Position numbers and translations under genes: made by a program
Part shown: one piece after another, positions 32,315 through 40,924 of the stretch
Numbering within the stretch: position 1 is the stretch's first letter
Layout: every line of letters begins with the position of its first letter
Source of the DNA: Alistipes sp.
Lineage (GTDB): Bacteria; Bacteroidota; Bacteroidia; Bacteroidales; Rikenellaceae
NCBI GenBank assembly: GCA_017517705.1
Contig: JAFWYM010000034.1
Span: forward strand, 1 to 48,500
DNA length: 48,500 nt
Direction: 5' to 3'
Notes under the pieces: model-generated
Database searches by the model: none
Told to the model about the DNA's origin: nothing
The model's input: the letters and a program-made list of their open reading frames with translations, nothing else

Positions 32315-33312
32315 TACGGAACTATGACGTTGTTAAGGATGTCGGTGATAATCTGCTCGGTGGTGATATTCTCAGCCTCGGCCTCGTATGTGAGGCCTAT
32401 ACGGTGGCGTAAGACGTCGTGACATACGGCACGCACATCCTCCGGGATGACATAACCACGGCGCTGAATGAAGGCGTAGGCACGCGCAGCCTTAGCCAGG
32501 GCGATGCTGGCACGTGGCGAGCCACCATAGGCAATGAGCGGCTGCAGATGCTGCAGACGGTACTCCGCAGGCTCGCGCGTGGCGAAGATGATGTCGATAA
32601 TGTAACGCTCGATCTTCTCGTCCATATATACCTTCGATACCACCTCGCGGGCACGCATAATATCCTCAGGTGAGATAACCTTTCCCACCTCGGGCATACC
32701 CTTGCCCGAGAGGTTCATGCGTATGATGTCGAGCTCCTCGGCACGCTTCGGGTACGAAATCTTAGCCTTGAGCATAAAACGGTCGACCTGCGCCTCGGGG
32801 AGAGGATAGGTACCCTCCTGCTCCAAGGGGTTCTGCGTAGCAAGCACAAGGAAGGGCTTGGGTAGCGGGAAGGTGCTATCGCCGATTGTCACCTGCTTCT
32901 CCTGCATCGCCTCCAGCAGTGCCGACTGCACCTTTGCCGGCGAGCGGTTGATCTCATCGGCGAGGATGAAGTTGGCGAAGATGGGGCCATGCTTTACGGT
33001 GAACTCCTCGTTGCGCTGCGAGTATATCAGCGTACCGATAAGGTCGGCAGGCAAGAGGTCGGGAGTAAACTGTATGCGGGCAAACTTAGCATCTACAGCC
33101 TTCGACAGTGTGGTGATGGCCAGCGTCTTGGCCAATCCCGGCACACCCTCCAGAAGGATATGACCATCCGAGAGAAGGCCTATAAGCAGCGTGTCGATGA
33201 GGTGCTGCTGACCTACGATTACGCGCGATATCTCCTTGCGTAGCGTGTCGACAAATACAGACTCCTGCTCGATGTGAGCATTGAGTTCCTTGATGTTTAC
33301 TACTTCATTCAT
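32314..33312 (-). CDS. MoxR family AAA+ ATPase
   Basis: Protein of 332 aa. Walker A GVPGLAKT at 56-63, Walker B ILADE at 116-120, sensor LVLATQNPLEQEGTYPLPEAQVDRF at about 160-184, and a C-terminal lid domain with GGSPRASIALAKAARAYA. MoxR ATPases act with DUF58 and VWA proteins, probably as remodelling chaperones for complex assembly. It is the first gene of the minus-strand Bat block (MoxR, DUF58, DUF4381-like, BatC, BatA, BatB, PepD). The promoter element is at 33448 and the intervening leader of about 130 bases can fold (33386-33442). Confidence 0.95.
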   Translation of the reverse strand: MNEVVNIKELNAHIEQESVFVDTLRKEISRVIVGQQHLIDTLLIGLLSDGHILLEGVPGLAKTLAITTLSKAVDAKFARIQFTPDLLPADLIGTLIYSQRNEEFTVKHGPIFANFILADEINRSPAKVQSALLEAMQEKQVTIGDSTFPLPKPFLVLATQNPLEQEGTYPLPEAQVDRFMLKAKISYPKRAEELDIIRMNLSGKGMPEVGKVISPEDIMRAREVVSKVYMDEKIERYIIDIIFATREPAEYRLQHLQPLIAYGGSPRASIALAKAARAYAFIQRRGYVIPEDVRAVCHDVLRHRIGLTYEAEAENITTEQIITDILNNVIVP

Positions 33313-33385
33313 CTTATATCTCGTTTTATATTTTCACTCTCTTTTATGCTCTCACGCGGCTCTTTTCCCTCGCCGCCACAAACTC

Positions 33386-33442
33386 AATTACGCCTCACGG
33401 GATGAACATCCTCCGTGCTCCTAACGACCATACGGCGTAATT
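33386..33442 (-). ncRNA. Nested stem-loops in the moxR leader
   Basis: Outer 9-bp inverted repeat AATTACGCC (33386-33394) and GGCGTAATT (33434-33442). Inside it CACGGGATG (33396-33404) pairs with CATC-CT-CCGTG (33407-33417) with a 2-base bulge. The fold begins at or within a few bases of the predicted start of transcription. I cannot place it in a known RNA class. Confidence 0.4.
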
Positions 33443-33447
33443 TATTG

Positions 33448-33455
33448 CAAATTTA
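33448..33455 (-). promoter_or_regulatory. -7 element for the moxR-bat block
   Basis: TAAATTTG on the minus strand; TTTT rather than TTTG at the ideal -33 place. About 135 bases before the MoxR ATG. Confidence 0.5.
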
Positions 33456-33493
33456 GAAAAATTCTCAATCATTTAAAAACCAACCTCGAAAGA

Positions 33494-34948
33494 TTACTCT
33501 TCGGGGAGCTCATAACGTGTTCCGATGAAGGGTCTCTCCATATCTATCGACAAGGCAATGTTGATGCCGCAACGTGTCGTAGCACGCTCCGCCATAGAGA
33601 CGCTCTTGCCCGTAATCGAGGCTACGGCAGCCGCAAGGCCTATGTCATAAGAGATGTCGCCCCATGAGGTGCGTGGCAGGGGGAAGTACTCATCCTTGAC
33701 ACCCAGGGCGTTATCCACCGATAGGTCTACATCGGGTGTGATACCCTCACCCCAGGCGCCAAAGCCCTTGGCGTTGTAGCACATAAAGGTTATCGGAGCA
33801 TACTCCACGGTTGTCGTGCCGAAGGTGCGGCGCGTGACATCCATACCACAATTCTTACCCTCGGTCGTCGTGCCTATGAGCGTCACGGGGATGTCCAAGC
33901 CACGAAGACCCATAACCACAAGCTCCGAGGCCGAGGCCGTATAGTCGGAGCATATCACCGTGAGTGCGTCGAGGTTGAGGTCTACGCCCACATCCTCGAG
34001 TACGCTCGTTGTATTTCCCAACGATGTCTTATTGCGCGGATTGCGACGAAGCTCCACAAGTGTAGCCCCCTCATACTCCACGCCTAATATTGCCGAGCAT
34101 AGCGCTACGGCCGACGACACGTGACCACCGCCATTGGTACGCAAGTCGAGGATAAGGTTGTCGACACCCTCGGCCTTAAGTGAGGCAAGGGCGGCAAGGA
34201 GCTCCTCGTCGTAGTCGTTGTCGAAACCCGTATACACGAGGTAGCCTATGCGCTTGTCGCTATTGGGCACGGTGATAACGCTATGGTGTGCCACGGGGTT
34301 AGCTACATACGCCCCCTTCTGTAACGTGGCGACAATGGATGCATCGTTGGCACTTGTTGCCGTCTGGCGCTGGGCTATAAGGCGTAGCTCCGAGGCGGTA
34401 TTATACTCTATGGAGTTGAAGAGCGAGACGTAGTTGTTGTGGTCTATATCCGCACCATTGACAGAGATAATCATATCGCCACGGCGCAGGTCGGCAGCCT
34501 CTGCCGGCGAGCCGGCATAGACGTTATTGATGACAAAGCCGAGGTTTTTACCCTGCTCGTCCAACGAGACGATGGTGTAGTATAGTTCGAGACCGAAGCC
34601 CGTGGTTGAGGCTGCGGTGCGTGTCGTGCTGCCGGCATCGCGGATATAGGAGTATAGGACACGCTGACCCTTGGCATTGACATAGCCGTCGTCACCATTT
34701 GTCTCGAGGCGTTGCAGCGAGTTTGCAAGATACTTGTCCCACCTCAACGTGCGATTGAAGGAGCCTCCGCGCTCCATAACCTCATCGAGCCAGTAGTACT
34801 CCTCCTCGAGGCGCTTGTCGATATAGTCGACAATCTGTCGGCTTGTGGCGTCGCCACCACCCGAGGGCTGATCGATCGAGGGGTATGACGGCGATGTACA
34901 CCCCACCATTGCAATAAATCCCAACAATATTATAACTACTCTCCTCAT
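33494..34948 (-). CDS. S41 family peptidase, lipoprotein (CtpA/tail-specific type)
   Basis: Envelope serine protease of 484 aa. Lipobox MVGC gives a lipidated Cys at 17. An N-terminal helical segment (about 35-85) precedes a PDZ domain (about 112-195: GFVINNVYAGSPAEAADLRRGDMIISVNG). The S41 catalytic domain follows: LILDLRTNGGGHVSSAVAL near 265-283, the Ser in DYTASASEL (Ser339 or Ser341), and the general-base Lys365 in TEGKNCGMD. It overlaps nth by 4 bases at its start, so the two are coupled, although their functions differ. Probably degrades or trims envelope proteins. Confidence 0.9.
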   Translation of the reverse strand: MRRVVIILLGFIAMVGCTSPSYPSIDQPSGGGDATSRQIVDYIDKRLEEEYYWLDEVMERGGSFNRTLRWDKYLANSLQRLETNGDDGYVNAKGQRVLYSYIRDAGSTTRTAASTTGFGLELYYTIVSLDEQGKNLGFVINNVYAGSPAEAADLRRGDMIISVNGADIDHNNYVSLFNSIEYNTASELRLIAQRQTATSANDASIVATLQKGAYVANPVAHHSVITVPNSDKRIGYLVYTGFDNDYDEELLAALASLKAEGVDNLILDLRTNGGGHVSSAVALCSAILGVEYEGATLVELRRNPRNKTSLGNTTSVLEDVGVDLNLDALTVICSDYTASASELVVMGLRGLDIPVTLIGTTTEGKNCGMDVTRRTFGTTTVEYAPITFMCYNAKGFGAWGEGITPDVDLSVDNALGVKDEYFPLPRTSWGDISYDIGLAAAVASITGKSVSMAERATTRCGINIALSIDMERPFIGTRYELPEE

Positions 34949-35598
34949 ATACTCTTTGTTTTGTTATTTTCGACATAGTATCGACACACCTCCGTGAGGC
35001 CACAACTCTCACACTTCGGCCTACGTGCCAAGCAGGTATAGCGGCCGTGGAGTATCAGCCAGTGGTGTGCTATGGGTAGCAACTCCTTGGGAAAGCCCCT
35101 CTCGAGCTGCCGCTCGGTGGCAAGGGGTGTGCGGGCATTGCGGCTGAGGCCTATGCGTGCCGCCACGCGGAAGACATGCGTATCGACAGGCATCACCTCC
35201 CTACCCCACAGCACCGCACCTACGACATTTGCCGTCTTGCGTCCCACGCCCTGCAGCGACTGTAGGTCGTCGGGGTCGGTAGGTACCTCGCCGCCAAACC
35301 TCTCGACAAGCTGTCGTGAGAGTGTGGCAAGGTGCTTAGCCTTGTTGTTAGGATACGATATGCTCCGTATGTAGCCATATATCTCCTCGACCGAGGCCTT
35401 CGACATAGCCTCCGCCGTGGGATATGCCTCAAAAAGTGCGGGTGTTGTCATATTCACACGCTTATCGGTACACTGTGCCGAGAGCACAACGGCAACGAGT
35501 AGCTCGAAAGGATTTCTGTAGTCGAGCTCGCTCTCGGCCGTGGGCATAGCCACACTAAAATACTCTACGACACGACGGTAACGCTCCTTTGTTGTCAT
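34945..35598 (-). CDS. nth: Endonuclease III
   Basis: DNA glycosylase / AP lyase (217 aa) removing oxidised pyrimidines. Helix-hairpin-helix LQGVGRKTANVV with catalytic Lys121, catalytic Asp139 in PVDTHVFRVA, and the [4Fe-4S] cysteines C189, C196, C199 and C205 in the C-terminal loop, all present. I use the ATG at 35598; a GTG one codon earlier (35601) directly follows the glycosyltransferase stop and is also possible. Stop overlaps the S41 peptidase start. It is part of a minus-strand run uvrD, glycosyltransferase, nth, S41. Confidence 0.96.
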   Translation of the reverse strand: MTTKERYRRVVEYFSVAMPTAESELDYRNPFELLVAVVLSAQCTDKRVNMTTPALFEAYPTAEAMSKASVEEIYGYIRSISYPNNKAKHLATLSRQLVERFGGEVPTDPDDLQSLQGVGRKTANVVGAVLWGREVMPVDTHVFRVAARIGLSRNARTPLATERQLERGFPKELLPIAHHWLILHGRYTCLARRPKCESCGLTEVCRYYVENNKTKSI

Positions 35599-35601
35599 CA
35601 C

Positions 35602-36534
35602 TTATCGGGTTTTACGCCACATACGCCAAAATATCTTCTTCGCAAAGAGACCGTATGAGGCTATGTTTTTTAAAAGAGGACGATGCTCACGCACATCCCT
35701 CAGCCAGCGCGAGAGATACTCGCCTACGCCTCCGTTGTAGGAGAGCACCCATAGCGCTGTATTGTGTTTGGTAAGCACCAACTCATCGTGCAAATGTCCG
35801 CCATTATAGTGCTCATCGTACCAGATGCTTATATCCGCAAGCGAGTCCACGAAGGCTATCTTCTCCCGATACTTCGGGCTGTGGCTTACGCTCTCACGAA
35901 GCACACGATGTACCGCTGTGGGACAATCTATGGCGCGGTATTTCGACCGCGCAGCAAACCACAACCACATGGGCAAGTCATCCGTGCGCCACTCGGGGTG
36001 CTCCTCGGGACATATCTCGCGATAGTACTGCTCGACAAGCTCGCGACGTGCCACGACGGTGCAGTTCTCCGCAGGATTACGGCGCAACATATCCTCGAAG
36101 GTTGTCGTACACTCGCCCTCGGGGTATAGCGTGGTGTTACCCTCCTCGTCAACCCTCTCGGAGCGTGTATAACACATTCCCGCCTCCGAGTCGGCCTCCA
36201 ATAAGTCGACCTGCATCTGCAGCTTCTTGCGGTGGGTGAAGTAGTCGTCGCCATCGAGCAGGGCGACGTACTTACCCCTCGCTGCCGCAATGGTACGACG
36301 ATAGTTCCTGCGCCAGCCTACATTCTCCTCCGAGGTGATGATGCGTATCGCCTCGGGATACATCCTCTCGTAGTCCGCGACAATATTCAGTGTGCGGTCG
36401 GTGCTGCAATCCTCGCCCACGACAATCTCCACACGGAACGATGTCTGCTGGCGTAGCACACTCTCGATAGCCTTGGCGATATAGCGCTCATGGTTATAGG
36501 TGGTCATTATGACCGATAGCATCACCTCCTCCAT
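35602..36534 (-). CDS. Family 2 glycosyltransferase
   Basis: GT-A fold transferase of 310 aa, cytosolic and probably membrane-associated. N-terminal SVIMTTYNHERYIAKAIESV (about 7-26), EDCSTDRT near 41-48, and the metal/nucleotide motif DGDDY at 94-98; later HPEWRTDDLPMWLW places the probable catalytic acidic residues. The C-terminus is basic (KKIFWRMWRKTR), suiting the inner face of the membrane. ATG at 36534; Met5 is an alternative start. It begins 1 base after the uvrD stop codon and ends next to nth. Donor and acceptor cannot be told; likely a cell-surface glycan, yet no polysaccharide cluster surrounds it. Confidence 0.9.
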   Translation of the reverse strand: MEEVMLSVIMTTYNHERYIAKAIESVLRQQTSFRVEIVVGEDCSTDRTLNIVADYERMYPEAIRIITSEENVGWRRNYRRTIAAARGKYVALLDGDDYFTHRKKLQMQVDLLEADSEAGMCYTRSERVDEEGNTTLYPEGECTTTFEDMLRRNPAENCTVVARRELVEQYYREICPEEHPEWRTDDLPMWLWFAARSKYRAIDCPTAVHRVLRESVSHSPKYREKIAFVDSLADISIWYDEHYNGGHLHDELVLTKHNTALWVLSYNGGVGEYLSRWLRDVREHRPLLKNIASYGLFAKKIFWRMWRKTR

Positions 36535-36535
36535 A

Positions 36536-38932
36536 CTACGCCTTAGTTAGTTTTGCGAACTTAGCAAGCAACGTCTTCGAGCCATACTGTACAAACTGCA
36601 CAACGACCTTATGATCGGTGGCTAAGGGCTCGATACGCTCGATGGTGCCTACGCCAAACTTCGGATGCACAACACGCTCGCCAACGGCATAGACACAGGC
36701 TCCGAGTGTCGATGACGCCTCGCCCTGACGTACACCCACCGAGCGCATACCGGCACGGCTCGGGTCGATGGGCGGCGGGGTGCTTATAATCTCGGGGCGC
36801 GGGCGCTCCTGTCGCTCGGGGCGACTGCTGAAGCCGCTTTGTGGCTTCGAGCCATAGCGGCTCTTGAGCGATGCGAACGTCGGGCGCTCATCCTCATCGC
36901 GAAGGTAGCGCTCCCAGCGATTGCGACCACTGAGTTCCTCAATATCAAAGTTGGCATCGAGGTACTCCTTATCTATCTCCTTAAGGAAGCGGCTCGGCGA
37001 GGTATTCTCGGTCTTACCCCACACGCGACGCATCTCGGCATAGGAGAGCATCGCCGCCCTCTTGGCACGTGTGATGGCCACATACATCAGTCGTCGCTCC
37101 TCCTCGAGCTCCGTGAGCGATTCTGCCGAGCGACTCGAGGGGAACAACCCCTCCTCCATACCTACTATATATATATAGTCGTACTCCAACCCCTTGGCCG
37201 AGTGTACGGTCATAAGCGTCACCTTGTTACCGTCATCCTCGGTATCCTGGTCGGTCTGGAGCATCACATTCTGCATCCACTCGTCGATGGTAGGCGTCAT
37301 ATCCACCTCCCTAAGACCCTCGTCCATCTCGCGGTTACACTCATCCTCATACGAGCTCATCATCGCCAGCAGCTGGTCTAAGTAGTCCTTCGCCGTGTCG
37401 CTCTCGGGCTTCTTCTCCGCCTCCAACAGGTGGAGTATTCCCGAGCGTGTCATCACCTCCTTAGCGAAGTCGCACACGCCCATCTCCACGCGCATGGCCG
37501 AGAGTTCGTTTATGAGCCTCACAAAGTCGGCAACCTTACGCACCACAACCCTCTCGACCGAGTCTAACACCTCTGCCGAGGCCACCAACTCGTCCACAGC
37601 ATGCCACATGGATGTCCCCTTTCTGCGCGCTATCTCCTCGATGCGCGCTATGGTTGTGTCGCCAATACCTCGTGCCGGGTAGTTGACAATACGCTTGAAC
37701 GACTCGTCGTCGTTGGGGTTGAGGATGACACTGAGGTAGGCAATCATGTTGCGCACATCCTTATGATCCAAGAGCGACATGCCCTTATATACGCGGTAGG
37801 GTATGCCGCGACGTGCCAACGCCGCCTCGAACAAACCGTGCTGCTTGTTTGTGCGGTAGAGAATGGCAAAGTCGCTCCACGCGGCACCCTCACGCTCCCT
37901 ATCCTTAATATCCATAGCCACCTCAACGGGCTCGTAGCTATCCTCCAGCACGCGCACAAGGCGTATCTTCTCGCCACGCTCGGCTGCCGAGAAACACCTC
38001 TTCTCCAAGCGACGCGAATTGTGCGCGATGAGCGAGTTAGCCGCCTCGACGATTGTCTGCGTCGAGCGATAGTTCTGCTCGAGCTTATAGACACGCGCCG
38101 TGGGATAATCCCTCTGGAACGATAGTATATTCTCAATCTTGGCACCACGGAAGGCATAGATACTCTGAGCATCGTCACCCACGACACATACATTCGAGTG
38201 CTTCAGTGCCAAGCGGCGCACGATGACATACTGCGCCATGTTGGTATCCTGATACTCATCCACGAGGATATACTTAAACTGCTCCTGGTAGCGCTCCGTG
38301 ACCTCGGGGGCATCACGCAGGAGGATGTTCGTCTGCAACAGCAGGTCGTCGAAGTCCATCGCACCATTACGCTTGCAGCGCGCACAATACTCGTTGTATA
38401 TATCCCCCACTTCGGGCATCTTAGCCTCGCGATCCTCGCCCATAAGCACCGCATTAGCAATATACGCATTAGGGGTTATGAGGCAGTTCTTGGCCATAGA
38501 TATACGCGCAGCCACAGCCTGGGGTTTATAGCGCTCCTCGGGGAGGTTTTTATCCTTGATGATGCTCTTAACGAGGTTTTTAACATCGTTGGGTTCGTAT
38601 ATCGTATAGCTCTCGGGGAAGCCTATGCGCGTGGCATTCTCCCTAAGGATGCGGGCAAAGACCGAGTGGAACGTGCCCATACGTATATAGCGGGCACGGG
38701 GGCCTACCAACGTCTCGATACGCTCGCGCATCTCGCGTGCCGCCTTGTTCGTAAACGTAAGCGCAAGAATCGAGGCGGGGTCTACGCCCTGCGACAACAT
38801 ATACGCTATGCGCGTCGTAAGCACACGTGTCTTACCCGAGCCGGCACCTGCGATGATAAGCGAGGGCCCCTCGTAGTTTAGCACAGCCTCGCGCTGTGCA
38901 GGACTTAATTGTTGCAATATATCTTCATTCAT
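36536..38932 (-). CDS. ATP-dependent DNA helicase, UvrD/PcrA family
   Basis: SF1A 3'-5' helicase of 798 aa for excision and mismatch repair. Motif I AGAGSGKT at 28-35, motif Ia TFTNKAAREMRERI, motif II VDEYQDTN near 220, motif III GDDAQSIYAFRGA, motif V VHSAKGLEYDYIYI and motif VI YVAITRAKR. The C-terminal part ends in a Tudor-like PcrA module (VGERVVHPKFGVGTIERIE) near 735-795. I prefer the Met at 38932 (MNEDILQQLSP); Mets at 38935 and 38947 are possible but the last would overlap the chromate-transporter gene. It starts the uvrD-GT-nth-S41 run. Confidence 0.95.
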   Translation of the reverse strand: MNEDILQQLSPAQREAVLNYEGPSLIIAGAGSGKTRVLTTRIAYMLSQGVDPASILALTFTNKAAREMRERIETLVGPRARYIRMGTFHSVFARILRENATRIGFPESYTIYEPNDVKNLVKSIIKDKNLPEERYKPQAVAARISMAKNCLITPNAYIANAVLMGEDREAKMPEVGDIYNEYCARCKRNGAMDFDDLLLQTNILLRDAPEVTERYQEQFKYILVDEYQDTNMAQYVIVRRLALKHSNVCVVGDDAQSIYAFRGAKIENILSFQRDYPTARVYKLEQNYRSTQTIVEAANSLIAHNSRRLEKRCFSAAERGEKIRLVRVLEDSYEPVEVAMDIKDREREGAAWSDFAILYRTNKQHGLFEAALARRGIPYRVYKGMSLLDHKDVRNMIAYLSVILNPNDDESFKRIVNYPARGIGDTTIARIEEIARRKGTSMWHAVDELVASAEVLDSVERVVVRKVADFVRLINELSAMRVEMGVCDFAKEVMTRSGILHLLEAEKKPESDTAKDYLDQLLAMMSSYEDECNREMDEGLREVDMTPTIDEWMQNVMLQTDQDTEDDGNKVTLMTVHSAKGLEYDYIYIVGMEEGLFPSSRSAESLTELEEERRLMYVAITRAKRAAMLSYAEMRRVWGKTENTSPSRFLKEIDKEYLDANFDIEELSGRNRWERYLRDEDERPTFASLKSRYGSKPQSGFSSRPERQERPRPEIISTPPPIDPSRAGMRSVGVRQGEASSTLGACVYAVGERVVHPKFGVGTIERIEPLATDHKVVVQFVQYGSKTLLAKFAKLTKA

Positions 38933-38936
38933 CATT

Positions 38937-39485
38937 CTACAAACCATAAATTAAGACTCCGGCGATGCCCGACACTACAATCAGGAGTATCGGGTTAACC
39001 TTACGCCACGACCCGAGGAGCGTGAGGCCGAATATCGCCCAACTCCACAGGTCTATAAAGCTGCGCCCATCGTCACTTGCGGGGAAGATGAGCAGTAGCG
39101 CTGCCGAGGCTATCATGCCCACAACCACGGGGCGCATGCCCTGCACCGCACCTCGCACATATACATTCTCCCTAAGGCGCAGGAAGAAGCGCGTGATGAG
39201 TATCATTATCGTCAGCGCCGGCAGACAGACGGCCGTCGTCGCCACCACCGAGCCCCAGATGCCCGCCACCTCATAGCCAATATACGTTGCCGAGTTTATG
39301 GCTATAGGCCCGGGTGTCATCTGCGAGATGGCGACAATATCCGAGAACTCACCATTGGTAAGCCACGCATTACGTACCACCACCTCGCTATGTATGAGCG
39401 AGAGCATGGCGTAGCCACCACCAAAGCCGAAGAAGCCTATCTTCAGGTAACTCACAAAGAGTTTTATCAACACCGAAATCCCCAT
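38937..39485 (-). CDS. Chromate transporter, half-size ChrA-type (second)
   Basis: Membrane protein of 182 aa. Single CHR domain with the N-terminal motif FGFGGGYAMLSLIHSEVV and QMTPGPIAINSATYIGYE, and about six hydrophobic segments. Half-size CHR proteins often come as adjacent pairs that are thought to form a heterodimer of antiparallel subunits; the partner gene is directly upstream. Export of chromate is the classic function, but many CHR proteins are not proven chromate pumps and nothing here tells which anion is moved. Confidence 0.9.
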   Translation of the reverse strand: MGISVLIKLFVSYLKIGFFGFGGGYAMLSLIHSEVVVRNAWLTNGEFSDIVAISQMTPGPIAINSATYIGYEVAGIWGSVVATTAVCLPALTIMILITRFFLRLRENVYVRGAVQGMRPVVVGMIASAALLLIFPASDDGRSFIDLWSWAIFGLTLLGSWRKVNPILLIVVSGIAGVLIYGL

Positions 39486-39487
39486 CG

Positions 39488-40024
39488 TTACGCCTCCTTA
39501 CCACGTTTTGCCACCCACAAGACTCCACCTAAGGCCCCTGCCATGAGGAACCACACGGGCGAAAGGCCATAATACCACACGACAAGAGCTGTGGCGGCGG
39601 CTACGGCCATGAGCCACATATTCATACCCCGTGCAAGACCCACAATAGGTGCCACGATGAGTGCCACAACCGCGGGGCGCATACCCTTAAAGGCGGCATC
39701 CACCCACACATTATCGCGTATGTCGGCAAAGAACATCGCCACAACAAGGATTATCATAAACGAGGGCACAACGACACCGAGCACTGCCATGAGAGCACCA
39801 CGATACCCACGTAGCTTATACCCCACAAATACCGCTGTATTGAGGGCTATAGGCCCCGGGGCTGTCTGTGCAATGGTCAGAAGCTCGACAAACTCACCCT
39901 CACGAAGCCAGCGACGATGGTTGATGACCTCATGCTGGATGAGGGGTATCATCGCATAGCCGCCACCAAAGGTGAAGGCCCCAATCTTCAGAAACGTCCA
40001 GAATATCTCGACCAACAAACGCAT
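39488..40024 (-). CDS. Chromate transporter, half-size ChrA-type (first)
   Basis: Membrane protein of 178 aa. CHR domain with FTFGGGYAMIPLIQHEVI and TAPGPIALNTAVFVGYKLRG, hydrophobic segments through the rest. Its stop is 2 bases before the ATG of the second half-size gene, so both are made from the same message. The RlmI-like methyltransferase gene is 2 bases upstream as well. Paralogue of its neighbour; the two N-terminal motifs align well by eye. Confidence 0.9.
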   Translation of the reverse strand: MRLLVEIFWTFLKIGAFTFGGGYAMIPLIQHEVINHRRWLREGEFVELLTIAQTAPGPIALNTAVFVGYKLRGYRGALMAVLGVVVPSFMIILVVAMFFADIRDNVWVDAAFKGMRPAVVALIVAPIVGLARGMNMWLMAVAAATALVVWYYGLSPVWFLMAGALGGVLWVAKRGKEA

Positions 40025-40026
40025 CC

Positions 40027-40911
40027 CTATCGTCTGAAACGGTAATAAGTACCAAAGGGTATCTGCTTCTTACTCCTATCCTCGAAGTACAACTCACCCA
40101 TCTGCTCCGCCTTGGGCACTCCAAAGACCTGATGTACCGCCGTCCGTGCCAACATCGCCGAGAGACCCATGGAGTACAGATTGAAGACAAGGAAGGCACC
40201 CTCACCCTCCAGTAACGAGGCACAGCACTCCAACATATTGGCTATGTCGTCCTCCAAGACCCACTTCTCGCCATTGGCACCACGGCCATAGGCCGGAGGG
40301 TCGAGGATGATGCCGTGATACTTATTCCCGCGGCGCCTCTCGCGCTCCACGAACTTTGTCGCATCCTCCACAATCCAACGTATGCCGTCGAGTCCCGACG
40401 ACTCCATGTTTTCGCGCGACCACGTGACCACCTGCTTAACAGAGTCCACATGTGTCACCTGCGCCCCCGCAGCACGTGCCGCAAGCGACGCACCACCCGT
40501 GTAGGCAAAGAGGTTTAAGACCTTGGGCTCTGCCACACCCGACTGCTGCAGCTCCTTGATGCTATCGTAAATAAACTCCCAGTTTGCCGCCTGCTCGGGG
40601 AAGATGCCCACATGCTTAAACGACGTGAGCGCAAGGCGCATCTTTAGGTGCATACCCTTGTAATCGAAGGCTACGCTCCAGCGCGACGGCATCTCGGGCT
40701 TCAGGCGCCACTCGCCACGCTCCTCGCTCTTCGCATCGCGCAGGAACGAGGCATCGGCCTTGAGCCACGCCCTGTCGTCGAGGCTCTTATGCCAGATGGC
40801 CTGTGGCTCGGGGCGGCGCACGACATATCGTCCGAAGCGCTCCAATTTCTCGCCATCGCCCGTGTCTATAAGCTCATAGTCGGGGATATGGGGTGTTAGT
40901 TGCTTTATCAT
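40027..40911 (-). CDS. Class I SAM-dependent RNA methyltransferase, RlmI-like
   Basis: Protein of 294 aa. The Rossmann methyltransferase domain covers about 120-260: VLNLFAYTGGASLAARAAGAQVTHVDS (motif I) and ILDPPAYGRGANGEKW (motif IV), and N-terminal residues lack the PUA domain of E. coli RlmI/RlmK, so the protein is shorter than those enzymes. The family methylates cytosine or guanine in 23S rRNA, but the target is not established here. Next to it are the CHR genes (2 bases downstream) and the U32 gene (13 bases upstream), an arrangement that suggests cotranscription without an obvious shared function. Confidence 0.85.
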   Translation of the reverse strand: MIKQLTPHIPDYELIDTGDGEKLERFGRYVVRRPEPQAIWHKSLDDRAWLKADASFLRDAKSEERGEWRLKPEMPSRWSVAFDYKGMHLKMRLALTSFKHVGIFPEQAANWEFIYDSIKELQQSGVAEPKVLNLFAYTGGASLAARAAGAQVTHVDSVKQVVTWSRENMESSGLDGIRWIVEDATKFVERERRRGNKYHGIILDPPAYGRGANGEKWVLEDDIANMLECCASLLEGEGAFLVFNLYSMGLSAMLARTAVHQVFGVPKAEQMGELYFEDRSKKQIPFGTYYRFRR

Positions 40912-40924
40912 CGTTGTTTACATT

